DNA of 40,241 bases from an uncultured Clostridia bacterium (lineage in GTDB: Bacteria > Bacillota > Clostridia > Christensenellales > UBA1242), in the NCBI GenBank assembly GCA_947589025.1, contig CANQAY010000009.1, positions 1-40,241 on the forward strand, read 5' to 3'. Below are positions 9,084 to 16,671 of the stretch, in pieces (position 1 is the first letter of the stretch; each line of letters starts with the position of its first letter). A program made the position numbers and the translations under genes. The notes below the pieces were generated by a model. The model did no database searches, was not told where the DNA came from, and saw only the letters and a program-made list of their open reading frames with translations.

Positions 9084-9836
9084 ATGAAAAAAATAACACA
9101 AGACGCAGGGAGAAAACAACTTGGAGATTTTGCCCCAAATTTCGCACATTTCAATGATGATGTGCTTTTTGGCGAGAATTGGAATAATGGAGACATTGAC
9201 CTTAAAACAAGGTGCATTATCACGGTTGTTGGGCTTATGTCATCTGGCATAACAGATAGTTCACTTATCTATCACTTGCAAAACGCAAAGAACAATGGAG
9301 TTAGCAAAAAAGAAATTGCAGCCATTATCACACACTGCGCTTTTTATGTTGGCTGGCCAAAAGCGTGGGCAGTGTTTAGGCTTGCAAAAGATGTTTGGGG
9401 TGAATTGGTTGACGCCAAAACCGAAAAAGAAATTTATCAAAACACAATTTTCTTCCCAATTGGCGAGCCAAATGACGCTTTTAAAGATTATTTTGTTGGG
9501 CAAAGTTATCTCGCCCCAATTTGCAAAGAGCAAGGCATTTTTAATGTAACTTTCGAGCCGAGATGTAGAAATAATTGGCATATTCATCGTGCAAAAAGTG
9601 GCGGTGGGCAAATACTTATTTGTGTTGGCGGCAGAGGATATTATCAAGAGTTTGGCAAAAAGGCCATTGAATTAAAGCCGGGCGATTGCGTGAATATCCC
9701 AGCAAATGTCAAGCATTGGCACGGTGCGGCAAAAGATAGTTGGTTTTCACATCTTGCCATTGAAGTGCCGGGAGTTAAAACTTCAAACGAGTGGTTAGAG
9801 CCCGTTGATGACAAACAATATAACAAATTAAAATAA
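9084..9836 (+). CDS. Carboxymuconolactone decarboxylase-cupin fusion protein
   Basis: Residues 20-105 form a CMD/AhpD-like domain: LKTRCIITVVG, EIAAIITHCAFYVGWPKA. Residues 150-230 form a single cupin barrel with WHIHRAKSGGGQILICVGGRGYY and GDCVNIPANVKHWHGAA, which carry the usual metal-binding His pattern. Such fusions are frequent in gut Bacillota, in clusters with flavodoxins and oxidoreductases. The real substrate is usually unknown; CMD domains can be decarboxylases or peroxide-linked disulfide reductases. C44 and the HC pair at 84-85 are not in a CxxC, which argues against AhpD-type redox chemistry. A strong AAGGAGGG site precedes the ATG. It is the first gene of the accessory block. 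Confidence 0.85.
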   Translation: MKKITQDAGRKQLGDFAPNFAHFNDDVLFGENWNNGDIDLKTRCIITVVGLMSSGITDSSLIYHLQNAKNNGVSKKEIAAIITHCAFYVGWPKAWAVFRLAKDVWGELVDAKTEKEIYQNTIFFPIGEPNDAFKDYFVGQSYLAPICKEQGIFNVTFEPRCRNNWHIHRAKSGGGQILICVGGRGYYQEFGKKAIELKPGDCVNIPANVKHWHGAAKDSWFSHLAIEVPGVKTSNEWLEPVDDKQYNKLK

Positions 9837-9847
9837 AACAAGGAGAA

Positions 9848-9871
9848 AATTATATCAAGGGTGATATAATT
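9848..9871. promoter_or_regulatory. Palindrome with embedded TATAAT after the CMD-cupin gene
   Basis: Ten-base perfect arms (AATTATATCA and its complement) around AGGG. No T-run follows, so it is not a typical terminator. Its right arm contains an extended -10 (TGATATAAT), so it may be a promoter/operator for the downstream gene. Confidence 0.45.
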
Positions 9872-9883
9872 GTCCTTATATTC

Positions 9884-9917
9884 ACACCGTGTTGTAAATT
9901 AAATTTACACACAGTGT
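9884..9917. promoter_or_regulatory. Imperfect palindrome, candidate TetR operator
   Basis: Perfect 17-bp core (TGTAAATT, A, AATTTACA at 9893-9909) extended by ACAC-GTGT arms on both sides with one mismatch and one bulge. It lies between an extended -10 and the alpha/beta hydrolase start, a suitable place for the TetR regulator encoded at 14009. Confidence 0.45.
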
Positions 9918-9937
9918 TCATTTAAAAGGGGGAATTT

Positions 9938-10921
9938 ATGGAAGAATTAAAAGTTACAAAAGTTTGGGATAAAACATTTAAAAAAAGTGAAAAAGTTAGC
10001 CACAAAAAAGTGCAGTTCGCAAATAGGTTTGGCATAACTTTGGTGGCGGATATGTATAAGCCTAAAAAAGCAAATGGGCTTTTGCCTGCTATTGCAGTTT
10101 GCGGACCATTTGGTGCGGTTAAAGAACAAGCTTCTGGTCTTTATGCACAAACAATGGCAGAAAATGGCTTTTTGACTATTGCATTTGACCCATCTTTCAC
10201 AGGTGAAAGTGGTGGACAGCCTAGATTCGTGGCAAGCCCAGATATTAACACAGAGGATTTTCAAGCGGCTGTTGACTTTTTATCCGTTCAAAAAGATGTT
10301 AACAAAGAAAAAATTGGCATAATTGGTATTTGCGGTTGGGGTGGAATGGCTTTAAATACTGCCGCTATTGATACACGAATTAAGGCGACCGTTGTTTCAA
10401 CAATGTATGATATGAGCCGTGTTAATGCTTATGGCTATTTTGACAGCGTTGACGAAAATGGCAGATACGAAATGAAAAAAGCCCTAAACGAACAACGCAT
10501 TAAAGATTTTGAAAGCGGAAAATATGAACTAGCTGGCGGTGTTGTTGACCCATTGCCAAAGGACGCACCTTTTTATGTTAAGGACTATTATGACTATTAC
10601 AAAACAAAGCGCGGATATCACAAGCGTTCGCTAAATTCAAATGGTGGATGGAATAAAACCTCGGCTTTATCATTTATCAACACAAAAAGTTTATCTTATT
10701 CAAACGAAATTCGCAGTGCAGTGCTAATTATTCACGGCGAAAAGGCACACTCTTGTTATTTTGGCAAAGATGCTTATGCAAATATGATAAAAAATAGTAA
10801 ATACAAGAAAAATAAAGAACTTTTGATTATTCCAAATGCCGTTCACACCGACCTTTATGATAGAGTTAAAATAATTCCGTTTAAAAAAATCGTTGAATTT
10901 TTCAATAAAAATTTGAAATAA
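9938..10921 (+). CDS. Alpha/beta hydrolase, dienelactone-hydrolase-like, with Cys nucleophile
   Basis: This 327-residue protein fits the COG1073-type alpha/beta hydrolases. ADMYKPKKANGLLPAIAVCG gives the first core strands, and DFLSVQKDVNKEKIGIIG leads to the nucleophile elbow GICGWGG (residues 130-136). The central residue is Cys132 rather than the usual Ser, as in dienelactone hydrolase. LIIHGEKAHS supplies the late strand near the acid, and the histidine is in NAVHTDLYD (about H303). It should hydrolyse a small ester or lactone in the cytoplasm. The Shine-Dalgarno AAGGGGG precedes the ATG. Its neighbours suggest a role in the same aromatic or electrophile pathway. Confidence 0.85.
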   Translation: MEELKVTKVWDKTFKKSEKVSHKKVQFANRFGITLVADMYKPKKANGLLPAIAVCGPFGAVKEQASGLYAQTMAENGFLTIAFDPSFTGESGGQPRFVASPDINTEDFQAAVDFLSVQKDVNKEKIGIIGICGWGGMALNTAAIDTRIKATVVSTMYDMSRVNAYGYFDSVDENGRYEMKKALNEQRIKDFESGKYELAGGVVDPLPKDAPFYVKDYYDYYKTKRGYHKRSLNSNGGWNKTSALSFINTKSLSYSNEIRSAVLIIHGEKAHSCYFGKDAYANMIKNSKYKKNKELLIIPNAVHTDLYDRVKIIPFKKIVEFFNKNLK

Positions 10922-10933
10922 GGAGTTATTTAT

Positions 10934-11884
10934 ATGACTATTGATTTTCATGCACACGCTATAACAAAAGAATATTTAGATTGGCTAAATTTGCTTAAAA
11001 TTGACCCCTTAAAAGTAGATGGCTTTAAAGTGCCAGATTGGAGTGCAAAAGACCACCTTGCGTTTATGAAAGAAGCAGGAATAGATTTTTCTATTCTTTC
11101 TTCGCCAACTCCACACCTTTATAATGGAGATAATAAGCAGAGCGCAAAGGCCAATAGACAAGTTAACAAATCTTTAAGTGAAATTTGCAAAGAATATCCA
11201 AATAAATTTGCTTTTGTTGCTTCTGTCCCACTTCCAGATGTCAAAGGTGCAATTAAAGAATATAAATATGCGGTGAAAAAGTTGGGTGCAGTTGGTGTAA
11301 AACTGACTTCAAACTCGTTTGGCGTGTATCTTGGCGACCCCGCTTTTGATGATTTTATGGCAGAATTAAACAAGAATAATGCACTTGTTATTATCCACCC
11401 ACAAAGAGCAACTGAATATCCTAAAAACAACATAACAGGAACGGTTGCAGCCATATTTGAATATCCAACCGACACCACTCGTGCGGTATTAAACATGATG
11501 TCAAACAAAATTATGACAAGATATCCAAACATAAAATTTGTTGTTCCACATACCGGCTCGTTTTTACCTTATATGTTGCAAAGATTTAAAGGGGTTTCAG
11601 GAATTCTCGCTTCGCTTGGCATGATGGATGTTGTAAATTTGCAAGAAGAATTCAAAAATCTATATTTTGATATTGCTGGCGACCCTGAACCTGTTGCGTT
11701 GGATATGCTTTTAATGGTGGCAGATAAAAATAAAATTGTTTATGGCAGTGATTATCCGCACTCGCCCGCAAAAGTTGTTGTCGCAAAAAAACAACATTTG
11801 GATAACAATGAAAAATATAAAGAATTGTTAAAAAATATATATAAAACTAATGCAAAAAAACTTTTAAAAGGAGCAAACAAATGA
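10934..11884 (+). CDS. ACMSD-like amidohydrolase/decarboxylase
   Basis: The protein (316 residues) belongs to the amidohydrolase_2 (COG2159) family, which includes alpha-amino-beta-carboxymuconate semialdehyde, 5-carboxyvanillate and 6-methylsalicylate decarboxylases. It starts with the metal-binding HxH in DFHAHA (H6, H8). Further motifs are a histidine in VIIHPQ, the metal-ligand segment VPHTGSFLP and the closing aspartate motif GSDYPHSP. These are the four places where this TIM barrel holds one divalent metal. An aromatic carboxylate is the likely substrate type, not proven. AAGGAG precedes the ATG, and its TGA overlaps the next ATG by 4 bp. Confidence 0.88.
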   Translation: MTIDFHAHAITKEYLDWLNLLKIDPLKVDGFKVPDWSAKDHLAFMKEAGIDFSILSSPTPHLYNGDNKQSAKANRQVNKSLSEICKEYPNKFAFVASVPLPDVKGAIKEYKYAVKKLGAVGVKLTSNSFGVYLGDPAFDDFMAELNKNNALVIIHPQRATEYPKNNITGTVAAIFEYPTDTTRAVLNMMSNKIMTRYPNIKFVVPHTGSFLPYMLQRFKGVSGILASLGMMDVVNLQEEFKNLYFDIAGDPEPVALDMLLMVADKNKIVYGSDYPHSPAKVVVAKKQHLDNNEKYKELLKNIYKTNAKKLLKGANK

Positions 11885-12413
11885 AAATTATAGTTTTGTT
11901 TGGTAGCCCTAATCAAAATGGCTCTACCAAATTGCTTGTAAAGCAATTTGAAAAAGGTGCGATTGAAGCAGGGCACAGTGTTGAAATTTTTGATGTAACA
12001 AAAGCAAAAATTGGTAGTTGTTTTGGTTGTGTCCATTGTGGATACGAAGGCCCTTGTGTGCAAAACGATGATATGCAAAATTTAAAGGCAAGCATATTAA
12101 ACGCGGATATGTTGGTTTTTGCAACTCCACTTTATTATTATGGAATGACCGCACAATTGAAGGCAACAGTTGATAGATTTTGCTTTTTTAACAGCAGCCT
12201 AACACGCAAGCACATAAAAAGTGCCTTAATAGCGGTAGCTTGGAATAGTGATAGTTGGACATTTGATGCGCTCACAACCATTATAAAACGCTTGTAAGAT
12301 ATTTGCAAATGCAAGATAAAGGTATGATTTTAGGCAAAGGGTGTGGAACACCAAGTATGACAGCCAACTCGAAATATATGCTAGATGCCTATAAGTTTGG
12401 CAAAAGTTTATAA
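11881..12413 (+). pseudogene. NADPH-dependent FMN reductase-like flavoprotein, frameshifted
   Basis: Positions 11881-12297 encode the N-terminal 138 residues of a flavodoxin-fold reductase: IVLFGSPNQNGSTKLLV (phosphate loop), the cysteine cluster GSCFGCVHCGYEGPCVQNDDM, and ATPLYYYGMTAQLKATVDRF. The frame then hits a TAA. A second frame from about 12276 to 12413 continues with the missing C-terminus (HYKTLVRYLQMQDKGMILGK, then CGTPS and a final helix). The two frames differ by one lost base between about 12255 and 12280. This is either a recent inactivating mutation or a sequence error, because both halves are well conserved. The cysteine cluster resembles that of iron-sulfur flavoproteins. 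The start overlaps the amidohydrolase stop (ATGA). Confidence 0.85.
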
Positions 12414-12432
12414 AAAACTAAAAGAGGTAAAT

Positions 12433-12759
12433 ATGAGTATAACAATTAACATTTTATACACAGGCAAGAAAGGAAGCGCAAAAAAGTTTGCTACCGAAAT
12501 GACAAAAAGCGGAATAGTTGATAAAATTCGCAAAACAAAAGGCAATTTAAGATATGAATACTTTTTGCCAATGGATGATAAAGAAAGTGTGCTTTTAATT
12601 GATAGTTGGACTAGCCAATCCACACTTGACAAACATCACGCTTCCGCTACAATGCAAGAAATTGCCGCTTTGCGTGAAAAATATGATTTGCACATGAGTG
12701 TTAAACGATATGTTGAAGATAATCCAAACGAAAACGATGATAAATTTATAAGAAAATAA
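12433..12759 (+). CDS. ABM-fold (antibiotic biosynthesis monooxygenase) protein
   Basis: The 108-residue protein matches the small ABM/quinol monooxygenase fold: a first strand ITINILYTGKKGSAKKFAT, the strand LRYEYFLPMDDKESVLLIDSW, then HHASATMQEIAALREKYDL and a last strand SVKRY. ABM proteins such as YgiN act on quinols or polyketide-like aromatics as dimers. The ATG at 12433 has an AGAGG Shine-Dalgarno. A longer in-frame start upstream lies inside the coding part of the reductase and is rejected. It follows the reductase remnant by 19 bp and precedes the flavodoxin, so it is co-transcribed. Confidence 0.8.
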   Translation: MSITINILYTGKKGSAKKFATEMTKSGIVDKIRKTKGNLRYEYFLPMDDKESVLLIDSWTSQSTLDKHHASATMQEIAALREKYDLHMSVKRYVEDNPNENDDKFIRK

Positions 12760-12782
12760 AAATAAGTTTAAAAGGTGGAGAA

Positions 12783-13292
12783 ATGACAGATTTAAAAAAT
12801 AAAAAAAGTATTGTAATTTATTTTTCGAGAGCAGATGAAAATTATGCTGTTGGATATATTGACAAAGGCAACACCGAAGTCATTGCTGAATATATTAAAG
12901 ATTTGACGGGTGCTGAACTTTTTAAGGTTGAAAGGAAAAAACCTTATGCAAAGGACTATAATTCTTGCATTAAAGAAGCGCAAATTGAACAAGAAAGAAA
13001 TGAACGCCCAGAACTTGTTAAAGTTTTGCCATCCATTGATGGTTATGAGGTTGTTTATGTTGGTTCGCCAATTTATTGGGGAGGTTTGCCACAACCAATG
13101 CTTACACAACTTGAAAAACTTAATTTTAAAGGCAAAATCGTTCGTCCTTTCACAACTCATGAAGGCTCAGGGCTTGGAAACATACCAAACCAATTAAAAT
13201 CAATATGCAAAGATGCAGAAGTTTTAGGTGGACTTGCAATTCGTGGATCTTCTGTTCATTCAGCAAAAAATAAAGTTGCAGAATGGGTATAA
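12783..13292 (+). CDS. Flavodoxin-like protein
   Basis: The 169-residue protein is a flavodoxin fold of the type common in Clostridia gene clusters. IVIYFSRADENYAVG marks the first strand and phosphate loop, with KGNTEVIAEYI after it. EVVYVGSPIYWGGLPQPM is the FMN-isoalloxazine loop, and KIVRPFTTHEGSGLGNI is the late strand and loop. It should carry FMN and shuttle electrons or reduce quinones in the cytoplasm. GGTGGAG is well placed before the ATG. It sits between ABM and membrane protein genes in the same direction. Confidence 0.88.
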   Translation: MTDLKNKKSIVIYFSRADENYAVGYIDKGNTEVIAEYIKDLTGAELFKVERKKPYAKDYNSCIKEAQIEQERNERPELVKVLPSIDGYEVVYVGSPIYWGGLPQPMLTQLEKLNFKGKIVRPFTTHEGSGLGNIPNQLKSICKDAEVLGGLAIRGSSVHSAKNKVAEWV

Positions 13293-13330
13293 ACCGTTTG
13301 AAGGATAGAAAATATTAAAAGGATAGAAAA

Positions 13331-13537
13331 ATGAAAAAAACCTTTCTAGTGATTTTTACAATCCTTTCAGTTTTACTTTTCATTTTTGGGCTATTTCATA
13401 TTCCTATTTTAAGTTCATTGGGTGTAGAATTCCCTGCAAGGAATGTTTTGTGGGGTTTAAGCATCATACCAACAGTAATTGTTAGCGCAATACCTTTAAT
13501 TATTTGCGGTCATTTGTGGATAAAATCAAAAAAATAA
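13331..13537 (+). CDS. Small two-helix membrane protein
   Basis: Sixty-eight residues with two hydrophobic helices (about 5-25 and 40-62) and a Lys-rich end (KSKK). I do not recognise a family. AAAGGATAG precedes the ATG, and the same GGATAGAAAA element occurs twice just upstream (13302-13331). It is the last gene before a new promoter, so it probably belongs to the flavodoxin transcript. Confidence 0.6.
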   Translation: MKKTFLVIFTILSVLLFIFGLFHIPILSSLGVEFPARNVLWGLSIIPTVIVSAIPLIICGHLWIKSKK

Positions 13538-13579
13538 CTCAAAAACTTTTTAAATCAACATATTTTGATTTTTGTGTTG

Positions 13580-13608
13580 TTCAATTTGAAATTTTGCCCT
13601 GCTATAAT
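13580..13608 (+). promoter_or_regulatory. Promoter of the small membrane protein-tetR unit
   Basis: TTCAAT (13580-13585), 17-bp spacer, TATAAT (13603-13608). The -10 is consensus and the -35 weak. Confidence 0.55.
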
Positions 13609-13637
13609 GATGTCGTAATTCATAAAGGAGGTAAAAT

Positions 13638-13991
13638 ATGAATACAGACAAAATTTATGCAGAGCATATTGCAAATGAATATGCACCAAAGGACACAACA
13701 AAGGTTAGACAATTAAAAAAACTTGACAATAAGGCAAAACTACCAGCAACAATTTTCGCTTACACATTTGGTATAATTAGTGCACTTGTGTTGGGCGTTG
13801 GAATGTGCTTGGCAATGAAAGTTATCGGCTCGGGCGTTGCGGCAATGGTTGCGGGAATAATTATTGGAGTTGTGGGCATTATTGGTTGTGCAGTAAACTA
13901 TCCAATCTATAAAAAAATGCGTGCAAATGGCAAGGCGAAATATGGCTCTGACATTATGAAACTTGCAAAAGAAATCAGTGATGAAGAATAA
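13638..13991 (+). CDS. Conserved two-helix membrane protein
   Basis: The 117-residue protein starts with a soluble, charged segment (IYAEHIANEYAPKDTTKVR) and then carries two glycine-rich helices near residues 35-60 and 65-92. A basic loop and an acidic C-terminus follow. Similar proteins in Clostridia are sometimes labelled dihydropteridine reductase, but I see no nucleotide-binding motif and regard that name as unsupported. AAAGGAGG is ideally placed. The gene lies 17 bp before the TetR gene and shares its promoter, so it may be a target or partner of that regulator. Confidence 0.7.
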   Translation: MNTDKIYAEHIANEYAPKDTTKVRQLKKLDNKAKLPATIFAYTFGIISALVLGVGMCLAMKVIGSGVAAMVAGIIIGVVGIIGCAVNYPIYKKMRANGKAKYGSDIMKLAKEISDEE

Positions 13992-14008
13992 AATTTAGGA
14001 GAAGTGCT

Positions 14009-14623
14009 ATGAATAAATCTGAAAGCAAATATTACAACACATCACTTTTAATGAATCAAGCACTTATTGAACTGCTTAACAAAAAGGATTACGCATTTAT
14101 AACTATTAAAGAAATTTGCAAAAAGGCGGGGGTTAATCGCTCCACCTTTTATTTGCATTATGATAACCAGGACGATTTACTCTGTGAAACAATTGAAAAT
14201 TTAAACAAAAACTTTGATGCTTGTTTTAATGAAGAAGATAAAAATTTTGTAAATCAAATTAATGGCAAACAAAAGGAAGATTTAATTTTAATTACGCCAA
14301 ACTATCTGCTGCCATATCTTAAACATGTTAAAGAGAACAAGGTAGTGTATCAAGTGTCGGCAAAACATCCAACTCTTATGCAATCCAACGAAAAATATAG
14401 TTATTTGCAAAACAAAATTTTATTTCCTATTTTTGACATTTTTAACATAAATAAAAATGCAAGAAAATATATTTCTGCTTATTACATAAGCGGTCTTTAT
14501 GCAATAATTGATGAGTGGATTAAGGGTGGATGCAAAGATGACGAAAACATGATTTGCGAACTCATAATAAACTGTGTTCGCCCTTATGAAAGTAAAAATG
14601 AGCCTAAAAGAGAAAATAAATAA
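14009..14623 (+). CDS. TetR/AcrR-family transcriptional regulator
   Basis: The 204-residue protein has a typical N-terminal TetR DNA-binding domain: LLMNQALIELLNKKDYAFIT, then the helix-turn-helix IKEICKKAGVNRSTFYLHYD and the closing NQDDLL. The remaining 140 residues are all-helical and should bind a ligand and dimerise; this part varies between members. It ends the accessory block, so it most likely controls the genes of the cluster in response to a small aromatic or electrophilic compound. The imperfect palindrome at 9884-9917 is a candidate site. AGGAG precedes the ATG. Confidence 0.88.
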   Translation: MNKSESKYYNTSLLMNQALIELLNKKDYAFITIKEICKKAGVNRSTFYLHYDNQDDLLCETIENLNKNFDACFNEEDKNFVNQINGKQKEDLILITPNYLLPYLKHVKENKVVYQVSAKHPTLMQSNEKYSYLQNKILFPIFDIFNINKNARKYISAYYISGLYAIIDEWIKGGCKDDENMICELIINCVRPYESKNEPKRENK

Positions 14624-14656
14624 AATAAACAACTTTAAAAATAAATTTTGCATCGT

Positions 14657-14685
14657 TTGACAAAAAAGTGAATATCTTGTAGAAT
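14657..14685 (+). promoter_or_regulatory. Promoter of the C1 peptidase remnant
   Basis: TTGACA (14657-14662), 17-bp spacer, TAGAAT (14680-14685), only 8 nt before the ATG at 14694. The promoter is near consensus although the gene is broken. Confidence 0.65.
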
Positions 14686-14693
14686 CATAATGG

Positions 14694-15514
14694 ATGAATA
14701 TTAAAAGACATATTTTGCCCATTATGATTTTTTGTCAAGTTTTTATTTTCTCGCTTGGCTTGGGCATTTTTTCGTTAAAAAGTGAGCAGCAGCCTAAGTT
14801 AACTGCAACGCGTTAACCCAAGAGGCTGAAATAGTTTATAAAAGCGAGCCAGAAAGTTTAGACGACCTTCAAACTGCAAGCACCGAACAATTAAATTATT
14901 GGGCACAAAATCTTTCTAGTTATGATGGGCGAGATTACGGCATTGTTACACAAACCAAAAATCAGGGTCAAAAAAACATTTGCTGGGCATATGCGGCCGT
15001 TGGCGCGGTGGAAACCAGCATTTTGCGTGAAGGCATTGACGAAAACGCCACAAAATCAAATTTAAATTTTGATGAAATTATGGCTGCCTATACTCGATAT
15101 TTTCGCGATGGAAAACAAGATCCACTTATGCTAACAAACGATACATATTCTTCAACAACTTGGAATGCTGGCGGCCATGCTGCCGATGCCTTTGCTGCTA
15201 TGACGCAAGGCTACACGCTTAACAACGATAACTATTTTAGTCAAAATGCAACCAACAGCGAAATAAACAACAAACTTGGGCAATCAAAATATTTTGTTCA
15301 AAATTATTTTAACATTCAAAATAATAAAGATGCAATTAAACGAGCAATCATTCAATATGGCGCCGTAACATTTAGCTATAGAGCCCCTGAAGGCTATGTA
15401 GATTATTATTACACTAACAATTCCGGCACCAATCACGCATCGCTTATTGTTGGGTGGGCTTTGCCATTTCAAGGCGTATACGCAAAAAGTGGTGGAAGCT
15501 TAAATAACACCTAA
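14694..15514 (+). pseudogene. Papain-family (C1) secreted cysteine peptidase, frameshifted and truncated
   Basis: The ATG at 14694 opens a 40-codon frame with a signal-peptide-like start (MNIKRHILPIMIFCQVFIFS) that ends at TAA 14814. A second frame, open from 14798, carries the peptidase core. It shows the oxyanion glutamine in KNQGQ, the catalytic cysteine in ICWAYAAVGAVE, and the catalytic histidine in TNHASLIVGW. The frame ends 20 residues later, before the conserved Asn-Ser-Trp part. One base appears lost near 14798-14816, and the 3' end is missing where sodC begins. With both lesions the gene is almost certainly dead, though the core is still recognisable, so the decay is recent. Confidence 0.82.
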
Positions 15515-15966
15515 ATTTTAACAATTTTTCCGCATGCAATTTTTTCACCTGCATTGCCAGCTGGCTGCGTTGTAAAATCGTCAACTTGCAAGTGCACAAC
15601 AACTAGCCTGCCAATAATGTCATTAATGTTAAAGCGCTCGGTGTAAAAGGCAAACCATGCCTGCCCGTTGTTGCTAAAAAGGGGCGGCAAATCGCCCGCG
15701 TGGTTGGGGTGTTGTGCGGTTGGGTTAAAATGCCCGCCCGTGTTTAAAAAATTGTTGTCACAATTGTCGCCCTCGTGTATGTGAAAGGCAAAAATGTTGC
15801 TGCTGGTGTGCGGCAAACCTTCAACATCCGCCATAACAATAACCCCGGCAGGCAATTTAAAAAAATAAACATAGCCAAAAACTTGTGCATAACTGCCTCC
15901 ACCTTTAATTTGGGCATAAGCATAAGGGGATAGCGAACAAAGTTTTTTAAAAATATCATTTTGCAT
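15511..15966 (-). CDS. Cu/Zn superoxide dismutase family protein
   Basis: From the ATG at 15966 the protein has 151 residues. Copper ligands would be H62 and H64 in [10 protein letters not shown]79 in GGHFNP and H125 in VVVH. Zinc ligands fit H79, H86, H89 and D92 in [11 protein letters not shown], and C69 and C145 (GEKIACG) can form the conserved disulfide. All active-site residues are present. No signal peptide or lipobox is visible with this start or the upstream ATG at 16014, which is unusual because most bacterial SodC are exported. It would convert superoxide to peroxide, and the divergent neighbour encodes a rubrerythrin peroxidase. No Shine-Dalgarno is seen, so a leaderless mRNA is possible. 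The stop overlaps the C1 peptidase remnant by 4 bp. Confidence 0.88.
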   Translation of the reverse strand: MQNDIFKKLCSLSPYAYAQIKGGGSYAQVFGYVYFFKLPAGVIVMADVEGLPHTSSNIFAFHIHEGDNCDNNFLNTGGHFNPTAQHPNHAGDLPPLFSNNGQAWFAFYTERFNINDIIGRLVVVHLQVDDFTTQPAGNAGEKIACGKIVKI

Positions 15967-16008
15967 ATTGTTAAATATGTAAAAATTAAAAATTGTGTTT
16001 ATAAACAT

Positions 16009-16037
16009 TTGCATTTAATTTTAAAAAAATATAAAAT
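16009..16037 (+). promoter_or_regulatory. Promoter of rubrerythrin
   Basis: TTGCAT (16009-16014), 17-bp spacer, TAAAAT (16032-16037), ahead of a GGAGG Shine-Dalgarno. Confidence 0.6.
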
Positions 16038-16059
16038 AACTTTATCAAATGGAGGAATT

Positions 16060-16605
16060 ATGGAAAAATCATTAAAAGGCACAAAAACCGAGCAAAACTT
16101 AATGTATGCTTTTGCTGGTGAAAGCCAAGCACGAAACAAATATACATATTTTGCAAGCCAAGCCAAAAAGGAAGGCTATGAGCAAATTGCAGAAATTTTT
16201 TTGCAAACAGCAGATAATGAAAAGGAGCACGCTAAATTGTGGTTTAAAGCATTAAACGGCGGGGCAGTGCCAACCACTGTTGAAAATTTGCAAGCCGCTA
16301 TTAATGGAGAAAATGAAGAGTGGACTTCTATGTATAAAGGCTTTGCAGAAACCGCTAAAAAAGAAGGTTTTGTTGAACTTGCAAAACAGTTTGAGGGCGT
16401 TGCTAAAATTGAAGCTGAGCACGAGGCAAGATATAAAGCTTTGCTAGAAAATGTTAAAAAGAAAAAGTGCTTTGTTAAAAAAGAAGTTGTTGTTTGGGTT
16501 TGCCGCAATTGTGGTCACAAACATGTTGGCAAAACAGCACCAGCCGTTTGCCCAGTTTGCAATCACCCACAAGCTTACTTTGAATTGGAAAAGAAAAATT
16601 ATTAA
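16060..16605 (+). CDS. rbr: Rubrerythrin
   Basis: Rubrerythrin (181 residues) reduces hydrogen peroxide in anaerobes, using a diiron site and a rubredoxin-type iron. Diiron ligands are visible in E21, E54/H57 (DNEKEH), E87 (NEEW) and E120/H121 (EAEHEARY). The C-terminal rubredoxin part has C148-x2-C151 and C164-x2-C167. All are present. The ATG at 16060 is chosen for its GGAGG site; a longer in-frame start lies within the promoter. It is divergent from sodC, so the two likely form a superoxide-to-peroxide-to-water detoxification pair. No PerR box was found in the gap by eye. Confidence 0.96.
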   Translation: MEKSLKGTKTEQNLMYAFAGESQARNKYTYFASQAKKEGYEQIAEIFLQTADNEKEHAKLWFKALNGGAVPTTVENLQAAINGENEEWTSMYKGFAETAKKEGFVELAKQFEGVAKIEAEHEARYKALLENVKKKKCFVKKEVVVWVCRNCGHKHVGKTAPAVCPVCNHPQAYFELEKKNY

Positions 16606-16606
16606 T

Positions 16607-16636
16607 AAAAAAGAACTTATTTTAAGTTCTTTTTTT
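16607..16636 (+). terminator. Terminator of rubrerythrin
   Basis: Thirteen-base stem (AAAAAAGAACTTA and its complement) with a TTT loop, followed by a T-run. Confidence 0.85.
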
Positions 16637-16641
16637 ATTGC

Positions 16642-16671
16642 AAAAAAAAGATGACCTTATTATAGGTCACC
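16642..16671 (-). terminator. Terminator of the 836-residue membrane protein gene
   Basis: On the minus strand GGTGACCT, loop ATAATA, AGGTCATC, then eight T. It begins inside the coding sequence and contains the stop codon. Confidence 0.8.

Noticed and set aside
11119-11532. Minus-strand frame of 137 codons inside the amidohydrolase gene
   Set aside because: Fully covered by a gene with all catalytic motifs on the plus strand; no Shine-Dalgarno or promoter.
12240-12300. Programmed -1 frameshift in the FMN reductase
   Set aside because: No X-XXY-YYZ heptamer and no clear downstream stimulatory hairpin; this family is not known to use frameshifting.
13638-13991. Dihydropteridine reductase
   Set aside because: The protein has only two membrane helices and no nucleotide-binding motif; the label seen on similar proteins is not supported.
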